64,000 bases of DNA from Corynespora cassiicola (taxonomy: Eukaryota; Ascomycota; Dothideomycetes; Pleosporales; Corynesporascaceae), in assembly GCA_022059125.1 (NCBI GenBank), contig JAEUWY010000012.1, forward strand, positions 1,736,001-1,800,000. Reading direction: 5' to 3'. A program made the position numbers and the translations under genes. Under the pieces are notes generated by a model that ran no database searches, had not been told where the DNA came from, and saw only the letters and a program-made list of their open reading frames with translations. Shown here one piece after another: positions 19,784 through 29,818 of this stretch; the stretch's first letter is position 1, and every line of letters begins with the position of its first letter.

Positions 19784-21555
19784 ATGGCGGACCTTGTATC
19801 TAGTATTGCTAAATTGAGCCCTTTTTCGAAAAAGAAAGTGGTCGACGATGAGGACAAGGGCGAGGCCATTGACTCGGGGACCGTGGCGGGCGGTGGTCAC
19901 GCATTGCGACAATCAGCCATCACCAAAGAGCAGTTGAGGGTTAGCCATGCGCTCAAATCATTCATAGCCAATGAAGGGATTCTCTCTGAAGCAGAGGCTG
20001 GACTGGATTCGGACGAGCCCACTCCTGCGCTCAGGGAATTCCTCAGTAAGCCACACATTAGGGTTCCCCACGAGGTCATCGATAGGAGCCACCCGTTGCC
20101 CAACTATTATATCAGCTCAAGCCACAACACCTACTTGATGGCGCATCAGTTATACGGAGAGTCACATGCCACCGCTTATGAGACTGCTCTCCACACGGGC
20201 TCCCGCTGTGTAGAGATTGACGCGTGGGATGGGGACAACGAGGATGAGCCCAAGGTTACACACGGATACACCCTCGTCTCCAACATTCCTTTTCGCGAAG
20301 TCTGCGAAACTATTCGCGATGTCGTTGACAAAGAGGCTGCTGATGGTATCAATGCCGCCCCTATCATGATCTCCCTCGAAAACCATTGCGGCCCTCATGG
20401 CCAACTACGCATGGTGCAAATTATGACGGAAATTTGGGGCCATCGTCTTCTTAGCAAATCCGTACGTGATAAGGGCACACGCGAGCAAGAGGGCTCTGGC
20501 GACCATGTCACCCTTGCCGAGCTTGGGAACAAGATCGTTGTCATTGTCGAGTATCACCTACCAGACGAGCAGGAAGACAGCGATACCACCAGCTCATCTA
20601 GCGAGGACGAAGAACAGCACAATGCGCATGAGCAATACAAGCAAAAGAGGAAGACGGCCAACGCGGGCATCATCATTCCTGAGCTAGCTGAGCTGGGCGT
20701 CTATGCCCAGTCTGTTAAACCAGCCAACAACTCCTGGTACGAAAGCGTGCTCGAGAATGCACCGCATCACCAACTCATCAACGTGTCTGAGACTGGATTG
20801 AAGGAACATATGCCTGCAAACAGTGCTAAGATTGCGCGGCACAATTCTCATCACTTGATGCGTGTGTATCCCAAGGGCACTCGAATCTCCTCCAAGAACC
20901 TTGCCCCTGTTCCCTTCTGGGGTGTAGGTGCGCAAATATGGTACGTGTTTTCTCATGGACATGAATCGGCCGGAGCTAACTTCTTTTCCCTAGTGCATTG
21001 AACTGGCAAACCTTTGGTGGAAGTTCCCAGATAAACGAAGCCCTATTCAGTGGATCATCTGGATATGTCCTGAAGCCCGCACCCCTTCGTCTGGGCGGAA
21101 ATGGCGTCCTGAACACGGGCAGGAGGAAGCTATTGCGCCTCCATGTCGCAGGCGCTACAGACGTCCCGCTCCCCGAAGGACGCGACGACGCCATCAAGCC
21201 CTATCTGACCTGCACGCTTGTTCACCCCAACGATCTCAACAACATCCCGCCAAAGAAGAAGACGTCGCCCTACAAGCCTCACAAGCTCACTGGATTTCTG
21301 CACAAGGAAAACCCACCCGCGACAGATCCTTTGTGGAGGGAGGTTCTGGAGTGGGAGTACGACGACAACGAGTTGGTCTTCCTCCGCCTTTTGATCAAGA
21401 GCGATGATAGCTTTGCAAAGAACCCGCTGTTTGCGGTCGCGGCCGTGAGGCTGCTCTACGTGACTTCTGGGTGGAACTTCATCAGGATGCTGGATTTGGG
21501 AGGGCATGAGACGAAGTGCACGTTGCTGGTCAAGTTTGAGTTCTTGGACGTGTAG
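19784..21555 (+). CDS. Phosphatidylinositol-specific phospholipase C (eukaryotic type)
   Basis: Exons 19784-20940 and 20994-21555, 572 residues; the intron joins GVGAQI to CALNWQTFGG. It would cleave PIP2 or PI to diacylglycerol and inositol phosphates. Catalytic X box: YYISSSHNTYL (His114, Asn115), CVEIDAWDG (Glu144, Asp146) and VTHGYTLVSNIPF (His160), then IMISLENHCG. A linker rich in Asp, Glu and Ser (DSDTTSSSSEDEEQ, about 260-290) leads to the Y box (LAELGVYAQSVKPANNSWYESV through FWGVGAQICALNWQTFGG). The C-terminus from about 420 is a C2-type domain (LLRLHVAGATDVPLP to CTLLVKFEFLDV). The N-terminus is short: I see no PH domain, and only a reduced helical piece where EF hands would be, as in other short fungal PLCs. 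Intact. Confidence 0.9.
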
Positions 21556-22925
21556 CGTGGGTTCAAGTACATGCCAGGGTTTGTGACGAGGGCATTGCGG
21601 CGTTGGTAACCTCCCAGGGAAGTCGAGGGTGGAACTTTTGTGTGTAGTTGATATGCAAACCCGAGCCGGAGAAATACCTTGATTCCCTAAAATAGATACA
21701 GTTTCGCTATGAGCGTGCAATGGCTTCCTGGTTGTCAGATCAATGTATCTGCCGGTGTCTTTTCCTTTGCGTATTTGATGGTCCGGAGCTTTATGTGCCT
21801 ACTGTTAATTTTTTTTCTCTGATGGCTTACGATTGATAGCTTTTTGTGATACTCTAGATGAAAGGTGTGTTCCTGATTTGTCGACGCTGAGAAAGCCTCA
21901 GTAAGGCTACGACCATCTAACATCTGGATTTATTATAGCTTGAATATTTGGGGTTTTTTAAGTAGCTACAATAATTTTGCGAACTGAAAGGGTAACATCG
22001 TGCATTAAGATAACATATCTAGCTTCTGTTAAACAATCAGAACATGGTGAGCGTCGTATATCTGTGTCACTTTTGCACATTGCTTGAAAACAGGATAAAC
22101 AACTGACGGAGAGTGGTTACCTGAAAAGGACAAAGGTACAAAATATCAGCTCCAAATAAGTGACATTCACAAGGGAATCCTTTCTGCAAGGAAACTCAAT
22201 ACCCTTTACGTGAAAAACGAGACCACGCACCGATCATTATTAGAAGATTATTAATCGCCTTATCCGAAATGGACCGGAGTGTTCACAGCCGCGATATCCA
22301 TACCTGCCAAAAAGAGCGTGCAAGGGTCTCGACGTCGAAATGCGGGCCGTTTCCACGATCGCTTTCCCCTATCTTAACAAGGCTAAGGCTCACCTCCCGC
22401 TCAACTTCCAGTTCGCGAGGATTTACCGCGGAAGCTTTTGTTCTCGACGCAGTCCTTGGGCCCACCGGACCGATTCGTTGGAAGAAGAGGGGCCGACGAA
22501 TCCTGGTCCGCCAACATTGATCAGCTCCGCACTGTTGCTTTTTTGTGACTGCCCAGGCTGCATGTTGTGACGGGATTACAGTTGCTGTGCCTCTTCGTTG
22601 CAGCCGAGATCAAGGTGCATGTTCATACAAAAAAGATCTCGTTGCAGGCAAGCCCGGCGACATCTTCCAGCCTATAGCATTGGCAAGGTGGAGGAGAAGT
22701 TCGGTTGACTTAACCACGGTGCTGCAGTGACGGGTCGCATCACGTCATGTGGCTCATCATAGGTGGGATCCTTCCCGCAGGACTGTCGGCGTATGCTCTT
22801 TTGCCGATCCGAATCATCAGTATTCCGGACTGTCAAGAATCAACGGGCTTTTGCGAAAGATTTTTTTTCTTAGGGTCTGCTAAATTGATGCTGCTATCAA
22901 GTTTACGTTGCGCTCTGCGCTACGT
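21556..22925. other. Convergent intergenic region
   Basis: Holds the 3' ends of the phospholipase and UNC93-like genes. AT-rich from 21760 to 22250. Small ORFs near 22270-22740 have no family resemblance. Nothing else recognised. Confidence 0.5.
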
Positions 22926-24552
22926 TCAGGCGCTATCGCCGTCAACCTTGACCTTTTCCGATAATTTCTCACCCGTCATAGGCCTGTCGTGGGAGACGGA
23001 CGCGTTGCGAGCGATTTCTTCGGCATTTTGGCCAGGCGTGAGACGTTCTCCATGCAAGATATGGTTTGGAATGACTGCGCCTTCTTCGTGATGGTCGTAG
23101 TTCGTGTCCTTGATGTGTGCCCAGAGAAGGTAGTAGAAGCTGACAATACCGATGGAATAAAAGAGCAGAATACCACCAGCTTCGGCAATAAAGGGAATCT
23201 TGATGGAATCAAGTCCGAAGCAGACAGCCTCTCCAGCGCCGAGCACACCACGGAAGACACCAACGTAATGCGTAAGTTTCTGGGGCGAGTTTGTGAGAGC
23301 ACCAATCCACCAGTAAACGATGTTGTGCCAGAGTTGCTTCACGTTCGTTAGCAAAGTAATGCTGATCGGGTTTTGTGACCTTGAACATACAGAGAACACC
23401 CAGTTCAGCATGAAAAGAGTGAAAATCCAGCCGAATCGTGGCTCTGACCAATCGGTAGGATCATCAGGCAATTGTGCGCGGTTGTAGTTGCGAGTGCGGA
23501 TCTGAAACATGTTAGTATATTTGATCCAACTCTGGGAGGTTTTGAGCGCACCATTTCCCACACCCAGGCAGCAACGAGAGGAACTGAAACAGAAGTCAAC
23601 CCGACGAAGCCTCGCTTTCTGCGCCCCCAGGTTGGCCTGTCTAGAATCCATTGCAGTGCCCAGCCCGCTGGGATTTGGAGCACGACGGCGATGAATGACA
23701 ATAAAGAACGAGTGCGCAAATTGTTCAGGTGAGCTAATCAATTCCGTTCAGCCAATGTGTTTAATTCGAGTCGCACGGGGTCTCACCATTGACTGAGCCG
23801 CTATAAACCAGAAACCCTTCCGCGGGAAAGAATGCCGGAACCATCATAAGCAGAATAGGGTCGGTGAAGATTAGCAAATTGGACTTGAGCTCTTCCCAGG
23901 CACCTCGAGCCGGGTCTACGGCTACGACGGAACCATCGTCTCTTGTGAGCTTCTGCGGGCGGAGCAAGAGCAGGCCGAGCAAGCCACCGAAAATCATAAT
24001 AATGATGAAAGATATGTAGACCGATCGAGGGACGCCGGCGACTGTATCGGAATTTCGGTTGATAATGAGCGGGATGATACCTCCAATTACTGACCCAGTG
24101 GCCTGCAGGTTCATAAGCATAGTTGCAAATGAACCCTTCTCTTGTTCTTCTGGATAAGCAGTCGAGATGTAGCCCGCGGTGATAAAGACCATTCCCGCGC
24201 CAATGCCGATAATAGGGCCGCTGGCATAAGGGTAACCTGCCTTACCCGTCTCATCGTAGTACCAGAGCGAACCAACATACACAACGTATGTCTGGACGCC
24301 AATGCACATTGTGAGGCCAGGCCCAAGTTTATTGAGAATCGAACCACCAAAGGAGGATGAAAAGAACCACACTGAGCACAGTGTCGCGTTCACGACCTGT
24401 ACCACCTGAGCTGAGTTGGGCTTCCCGCCACCAGCACCCAGGAGGTTAAGCGCGATGTACATGCCCGCCGAGGCACCCACGCAGAGGCCGCTGATGATGT
24501 TCTGCACCCATGGGCTGTGGTAGCGAAACTGAGGCAGGTTCATGAAACCCAT
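22926..24552 (-). CDS. UNC93-like / DUF895 multi-pass membrane protein
   Basis: Four exons: 24552-23787, 23733-23552, 23501-23391, 23336-22926, 489 residues. Start MGFMNLPQFRYHSPWVQNII. About eleven to twelve hydrophobic helices. 'GLCVGASAGMYIALNLLGAGGGKP', 'GGSILNKLGPGLTMCIGVQTY', 'ITAGYISTAYPEEQEKGSF' and, near the end, 'NLWHN'-type text (QLWHNIVYWWIGALTNSPQK) are typical of the fungal UNC93-like family within the major facilitator superfamily. The substrate is unknown. The third intron is 54 nt and in frame, so exon 3 and 4 would also read through without splicing; family fit (WVFS followed by QLWHN) favours splicing. The cytosolic tail is acidic. It converges with the phospholipase gene. 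Confidence 0.85.
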
Positions 24553-25823
24553 CCTGCCTGCCTCGGAATTGAGAACAAAGAAAGATGAAGGAGGTTGCTA
24601 CAAAACTCGAACGGCCTGAACGCGGCGTCACAACGTTTATAACTGGCGAGCTACCACAGGATGGTCGGCGGGGGGGTGGCGGCCGGCATCAAGGTTCGCG
24701 GCACACGGCTTCGCCCGGCTTGCCTATCTCTCTTCGGGGTGTTAGTGGAAATCGTGCATCCAGCCAGGAATCGTTTCAGGGTTGGGGTGGAAAGCTCTCC
24801 CTTTGACCAACAAAAATCGAGCGATTTCGCCATGCTATTTAAGCGCGTAGCTCTGTGCGCTGAAGCTGACTCGGCGCGGCTAGTGTGTCGCCCACAAGGG
24901 TGGGGATCTTCTGGAGATATCCCACTTGCCACTTCGCGGCCCCGGACGACACGAACGCCCGACATGCACGGAGAGGTGTTTACGAATTATTGCGCATGGT
25001 TGATATGCTGCCTAGCTCCAGGGGCTGCGTATAACGAAATTCCGTTATCTCATCGATTTGTGCAATCCCCGGCGGCAGTCTGTCGCCAGGAATTGGAGAA
25101 CGAACGTCCAAGTTAGGTTCGATTGAAAGGCGCGCTTATTCCACGCTTGTTCGGACGCGAGCACGCGATTTTCCGCGGGGAACAGCAGGTGGGCCATCAA
25201 CGAAAATCCGACGTGATGGGTCGATGGGTCATGATGGATCTCGACGCGCATTGCGGAGATTCTCAAGCTTGATTGTCCTCGTATCTGGGTGGGACGACGT
25301 GGGGACTTGTTCATCTCCACCCAGCGTCTTGGAAACAGGATAAATATCCGTACAGAAACTTGTAGATCGTCTTGGCTTTAATTGCACACAGTCCCTATAC
25401 AATTGGGCGTATAAGTCGATAGCTTCCGGACGACCTGACAGGGCCTATCGGCGGCGAAATTCCGACCAGTGATCGATAATCGAAATAGACACGACAGTTA
25501 TTGACCAGTAACCACCCAGATAGCACATGAATTTATGGAAGAAAAATATCTCATGCTCACAAATTTGAGAGGAACGGTGCAGAAGGATTGGGGAATTTAT
25601 TTTGTCGTGGTTTATGGCAACGGATGTCATGAAGCGGAAGATGGCTGCCGGAGATGAGGGCTGGAACAAGGCGCCTGCGAAATGCTCCATGTTTGATGCT
25701 TCAATCGTACGCCGTGCTCCAATCTTGCCCATGTCCCGCAGCTTAATAATTGGAACATCGCGACACGCTAAGAGGCCGGTACTTGTCACGCATCTTCGAA
25801 TTTGTTGTTATTGCTCGCATGTT
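24553..25823. other. Intergenic
   Basis: Upstream of the UNC93-like gene. GC-rich near the start, AT-rich after 25320. Short ORFs only, none recognised. Confidence 0.45.
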
Positions 25824-26490
25824 TCAGGCGTTATTTGATCTTTCCATTCCCGCACTTGATGATTTGCTGTCCTCTTCCAAGTCGAATACATAAATAGGCG
25901 CTTTCTTCTGGTTTGGATATGCTCTGATACACATACTACGTTTCATCGGAAGTTTATCATTGTTCTTGCTAACAAAATTGCGTTGCGTGATTCCTAGGCT
26001 CTTTCGCTTGAGACGGGTCCCCGAGCGCTTCCTTGTAGCAATCCGCGGATTGGTGACGTAATCTTCGTCTTTAGGGTCCGTCGCTTCTGCCGAGTATTCT
26101 GTCCCACCATTCTAATTCGGGTTGAGGTCTTTGAGACTGTTTTTTTTTTTTTGCTGTATCCGAAAGGTCATCTTGCTTGAAGCGGGTCCTCGGGCGCTTC
26201 CTTGTAACACGCCGCTGAGTGGAAATGTAACTCTCATCTTCAAAGTCCGTCATTTCTATCGATAATTCTGCTCCACTACCCTGATTCGGATCACAGCTTT
26301 CGTCATCACTTTCTGCTTTATCCGAAAGACCGTTGCCCCCTAAGAAATTCAGTCCCATAACCCTCAGCCTTTCAGCTAACTTACCATCTATTTTTTGCTG
26401 ATGCTTGGTATCTTTATCCGGTTTGTTGGTCGAAATTTTTGGTTGCATTGTTTGGTTATCCATGGAGTATTTTTGAGTTGTATGCGCCAA
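25824..26490 (-). pseudogene. Decayed locus with internal tandem duplication
   Basis: A minus-strand frame from about 26490 reads basic and acidic low-complexity text (KLAERLRVMGLNFLGGNG, SDKAESDDESCDPNQGSG, RVTRKRPRTRFKQDD) and ends at 26071. The DNA after it repeats the preceding segment. To stay in the repeated frame one must shift in a run of about 13 A (plus-strand T run around 26139-26152) and pass a TAG where the first copy has CAG. Beyond that the frame continues as ATDPKDEDYVTNPRIATRKR, then KLPMKRSMCIRAYPNQKKAP and IYVFDLEEDSKSSS to TGA at 25824-25826. The 'TRKRxRTR' words look like nuclear localisation signals. I do not recognise a family. It may be the 3' part of the gene starting at 26949, but I found no intron that joins the frames. 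Confidence 0.5.
25996..26328 (-). repeat. Diverged tandem duplication, about 165-bp unit
   Basis: Unit 1 runs 26328-26167 and unit 2 26166-25996. Both start CTTTCGGATA. Both contain a CCGAAT(C/T)AG...GACGGAC core and a shared ACAAGGAAGCGC...GGACCCG block. Unit 2 has a poly-A insertion and several C-to-T and G-to-A differences, including CAG GGT to TAG AAT. Confidence 0.8.
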
Positions 26491-26526
26491 TGGTCCAGTC
26501 TTGATTTCCGTTTGGGTCTTCCCAAC

Positions 26527-26949
26527 TCACCAATGTGGGCTGTGAACAGCTGTACCGAAGGTGCCCTCAGTCAACAAGTCAGGTGGTGGCATTCCAATAT
26601 CATAAGTTTCATTCTTGTCTGATAGAGCTATACAATTTGCATATCCGTGACGATAGGCCTGGCGAAGGAGACAGAGTGCCGGCGAAGGTAAAGAAGCAGA
26701 CCCGAAAACTGGGAGAGCAAATCTGGTCCATTGTCGTATAGGTCTTTTCATCCTGATTTGCTCGGATACGTATTCAATGCCTGAATAGATGCGTTTAATA
26801 AGTGTATTATCATGCGGGGTGCCTTCTTCGCTGGTATCAGAGACGTATCCAATGGGTTCATCGGGTTCTGGCAATTGACCGCTGTAATTTCGTGTCTTTA
26901 TATTACATCTGTCGGCGGCTTTCACTGATGTTTTGCGCTTAGGAGCCAT
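26527..26949 (-). CDS. Hypothetical protein, possibly first exon of a broken gene
   Basis: 140 residues from ATG at 26949: MAPKRKTSVKAADRCNIKTR, acidic SDTSEEGTPHDN, then RMKRPIRQWTRFALPVFGSA, ending HSPHW. The N-terminus is basic and could direct nuclear import. A perfect donor-like GTGAGT overlaps the last codon (TTG|GTGAGT), which suggests that the ORF end is an exon end, but the nearest acceptors do not restore the downstream frame at 26490. The context is AT-rich and next to decayed sequence. I do not recognise the family, and this may be a relic. Confidence 0.35.
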   Translation of the reverse strand: MAPKRKTSVKAADRCNIKTRNYSGQLPEPDEPIGYVSDTSEEGTPHDNTLIKRIYSGIEYVSEQIRMKRPIRQWTRFALPVFGSASLPSPALCLLRQAYRHGYANCIALSDKNETYDIGMPPPDLLTEGTFGTAVHSPHW

Positions 26950-28495
26950 GATATACCTCGGGAACTCGAAGTTTGCGAATCCCCACTAAGATTGAACATA
27001 TTGCAAGTTGTAAGGACCACGGCGTGATTGAACAAATCCAAAGTGCTCATATACCGGTCGATTGTGGCAATCGAAAAAGACAATATTTTGTTCGTCCACT
27101 GTCTGTGGTGAATGAACACAACAGCTGTGAAAGTACAATGTAGGAGTTCAATCAACAGAAATATCACTGGGTACTTGTTCACAGTAGAAATATCTGTTGA
27201 GTTGATGCATCTTCATTCTAATGTTGACTTCTGCATCCATTACATGCCGTTGTTCGTTCCCGATTCGATTCCTGAACCTTTCATGCCTATTTTGTGTACT
27301 TAGGGCATGGGAAGCTCTGTTGTGGACTGTAATTGTGTACTTTATTTGTGGCGTGAGAGGCAGTACAAGAAAATTCGATCGTTCGTTCCTAATTGCTCGG
27401 CTGTCGCTCTTTCCAAAACCTTCAATGGCACACCGACAGGGACAACAAGCATAACAGGGTACATAGCACTACTTCTTGCTCTAACAGATTTTTATGATTC
27501 GAGACTGAAAATTAGTTTTATCACTTAATAGAATGCCTAAATATCAGGCCTAGCTAAGCCGCGCTGGTAGAATTCTTTTCCGAAGGCAGCTAGGTATCCA
27601 TTTACTGCCACTCCACGCCGGATTCTCGCGCTCCGAATATTACTACTTCACCACGATAGAAAGGTTTTGACAAACCACCTCAACGCCTTTGACGAATATT
27701 CCATCAAGTCTCGACTATTGCTCAAGCAGAAGCGTTCTTGACCGTTTTTTCTTTTTCATAGCTTGTCACGAGAAATTGTGCAAAGAAATCATTTACAACG
27801 TAGCTTCTGTATGAGCTTCTCATGGCAACAATTAAGTTCGCCTCCAATAACTGAAGCTCCGGCAGTTGCACACACGCCACTTTCAGTCCATGGCTGATGA
27901 TCCGAACTGAGAGGGGGGGGGGCACCAAAATTAGGATTATTTTTTTTAATTTCATTATCTACGATCAGTGCAAATAAGACTGAACTGGAATGAGTTTGGA
28001 GCTGTTAAGAGTGCCTGAATGCACAACTTTGTGGAAGTAGCTATAGCTTCCCGGGCTACCCTCAAGACGGTCCAAATAAATTTATCGCCAGATAATTATT
28101 ACAATACCGATAGAGCAATGGAATACCAATAGAATTTTATAGGTCGTTTTAGAGACGAGGTGCTGAGACTAAACGGCATGGATCTGTTGAAAAATGAGCC
28201 GCCCATCTCAAAGAGGGTTTGGTTAAAGCATCTTGGGGCTCGGCCAGACCTTATACCTAAAAATAAAGAGAGCAATAGATAATGCTTCTCAAATTCTATT
28301 AAATACACATTGAACTTTTTAGATCAGGCAGAGTACGAGGTTAGAGTGTTAAAAAGAGTTTATAAAAATTATCTATTACGCACTTTTAAATTCTAAGTAT
28401 AAGAGAGCTGCAAGACATTTAGCGAACTAAATATCATTAATACTTAAGCCATCTCTTGCATTAAATCTCTTCTATAATTAGTTTTTCTAACGTTT
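26950..28495. other. AT-rich gene-poor stretch
   Basis: No gene recognised. 27940-28490 is strongly AT-rich with many TA steps (AATTATT, TATTAAATAC, TTATAAAAATTATC). An interrupted plus-strand reading near 28120-28360 (FRDEVLRLNGMDLLKNEP) has several stops and may be an old element. A run of 9 G lies near 27913. Confidence 0.4.
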
Positions 28496-29531
28496 TTAAT
28501 CGTTATCTGTAAGATGATCTAGAACGATAATTGAAATAATCGTGGCAAGGACTCCAACACATGCAACCATCAGCAATGCAAAAGCAATCCACGACATGGC
28601 CATTGCTCCAGCGCCAACTTCAGACTTCACGTTGCCGTAATTTGCACTCTCAGCCATGGCAGCCGCACCTACAGAACCTATGTGTTGCCACAAGCTAGCA
28701 ATGAGACCGCATACTGAAGCAACAAACAGGCAAGATAGAGCGAGTTGTAAGGTATTTCGGGATGGAAAAGGTTTGACATTGACATCCGAACCTGTTTCAT
28801 CTAATTGTAGAAGCACAACGTCAGCGCATTTTCCTGTGTACCTCTTGGTACGTAAAGCCCTTTTCAGGGGTTTATCAAAGTAGGCTAGCGTTCAATCTGA
28901 AGATGGGAAAAATTTTTACTTACCTCTCTCCTCATGCCAACCTGGAAAAGTAGCTAAAAGCAGGCAGGCCAGAAATCCGAGTATTATGGTCATAAACAAA
29001 GTCCCCGAGAATAAGACATCATTCTGAAATTTCGATGCCAGACCAATGAGATTCAACTGGTCATTCTCAGGTCCAATTTGTTCCGCGAGACCGCTTGAGT
29101 CTGAACTACAGAGCCAGACAATACCGCGCTGGCGTACACACACCCCAAAATAACCTACTCTTACTTCAAGCTGGGACGAACCTTTGAGGCTTCGCAGTGT
29201 ATCAGAAATATTTCTTTCGATCGGGTTTGAGTCTGATACGGTTGAGTTGACGTAGGAAAGACCAAGTATAAACACATTCGTCAGAGCTGAATAACTGGAA
29301 CACCCCCCGAGCATTGTTGCTGAGTCGGTCGTTAGCCTCGAGAGAACCGTAGGTGGTGCATTGATTGAGCTTATGATACTTACATAACAATACTATCGCA
29401 GTGATTGTAACAGCAATCAATAAATGGTGATATCTTATGAAGGGAATGACGCCTAGAAGATGTTAATTGGGTAGCTAAGGCAGCATATCTGCCAATCTTC
29501 ACGTACGTGACGTAGATACAGTGAATCTCAT
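28496..29531 (-). CDS. Fig1-like membrane protein
   Basis: Four exons: 29531-29507, 29452-29384, 29319-28924, 28800-28496, 264 residues. A tiny first exon encodes MRFTVSTS. The second gives helix 1 (LLIAVTITAIVLL) and the third a lumenal/extracellular part with GGCSSYSALTNVFILGLSYV, the hallmark 'VRVGYFGVCVRQRGIVWLCS' of the Fig1 family, and helix 2 (LFMTIILGFLACLLLATF). Exon 4 carries helices 3 (LALSCLFVASVCGLIASLW) and 4 (SWIAFALLMVACVGVLATII). Fig1 proteins act in low-affinity calcium influx and membrane fusion during mating in yeast and filamentous fungi. Here the match is by the Cys-containing motif plus the four-helix layout. The third intron (28923-28801) is 123 nt, longer than its neighbours. 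All joins keep phase, so the gene appears intact. Divergent from the CorA-like gene at 29819. Confidence 0.8.
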
Positions 29532-29818
29532 GATGGCACTATCGATGGAGAAAACCGCCAAATGTTTAGAATATCTCAGCTCTCAAATCAAGCAAATTGA
29601 GGTCTTCGGTTGCATAAGAGCTCATTCTGGCGGACAAATTCCACCTCGCGTATCTTCCCCACCTTCCCTTAAGAGACACTCGGCTTGGGGGCCGAAAAAT
29701 TTTCGCCCAGCCACCTTTTATTTTGTCTCATCAGATCTCTCCTAGTCCTCAATTCTAATGAACCCTAATGGCTTTGAAGTCCTTGAGGCGACAATAGCTT
29801 ATTGAGTCTTGTTCAAAC
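29532..29818. promoter_or_regulatory. Divergent promoter, Fig1-like / CorA-like
   Basis: 287 bp between two outward-facing ATGs of two membrane-protein genes linked to divalent cations by family. CT-rich around 29640-29730. A palindrome CACGTACGTG lies just inside the Fig1-like first intron near 29500. No factor assigned. Confidence 0.4.

Noticed and set aside
25110..25135. GGTTCGATT word considered as a tRNA B box
   Set aside because: No matching A box, acceptor stem or anticodon arm at the right spacing.
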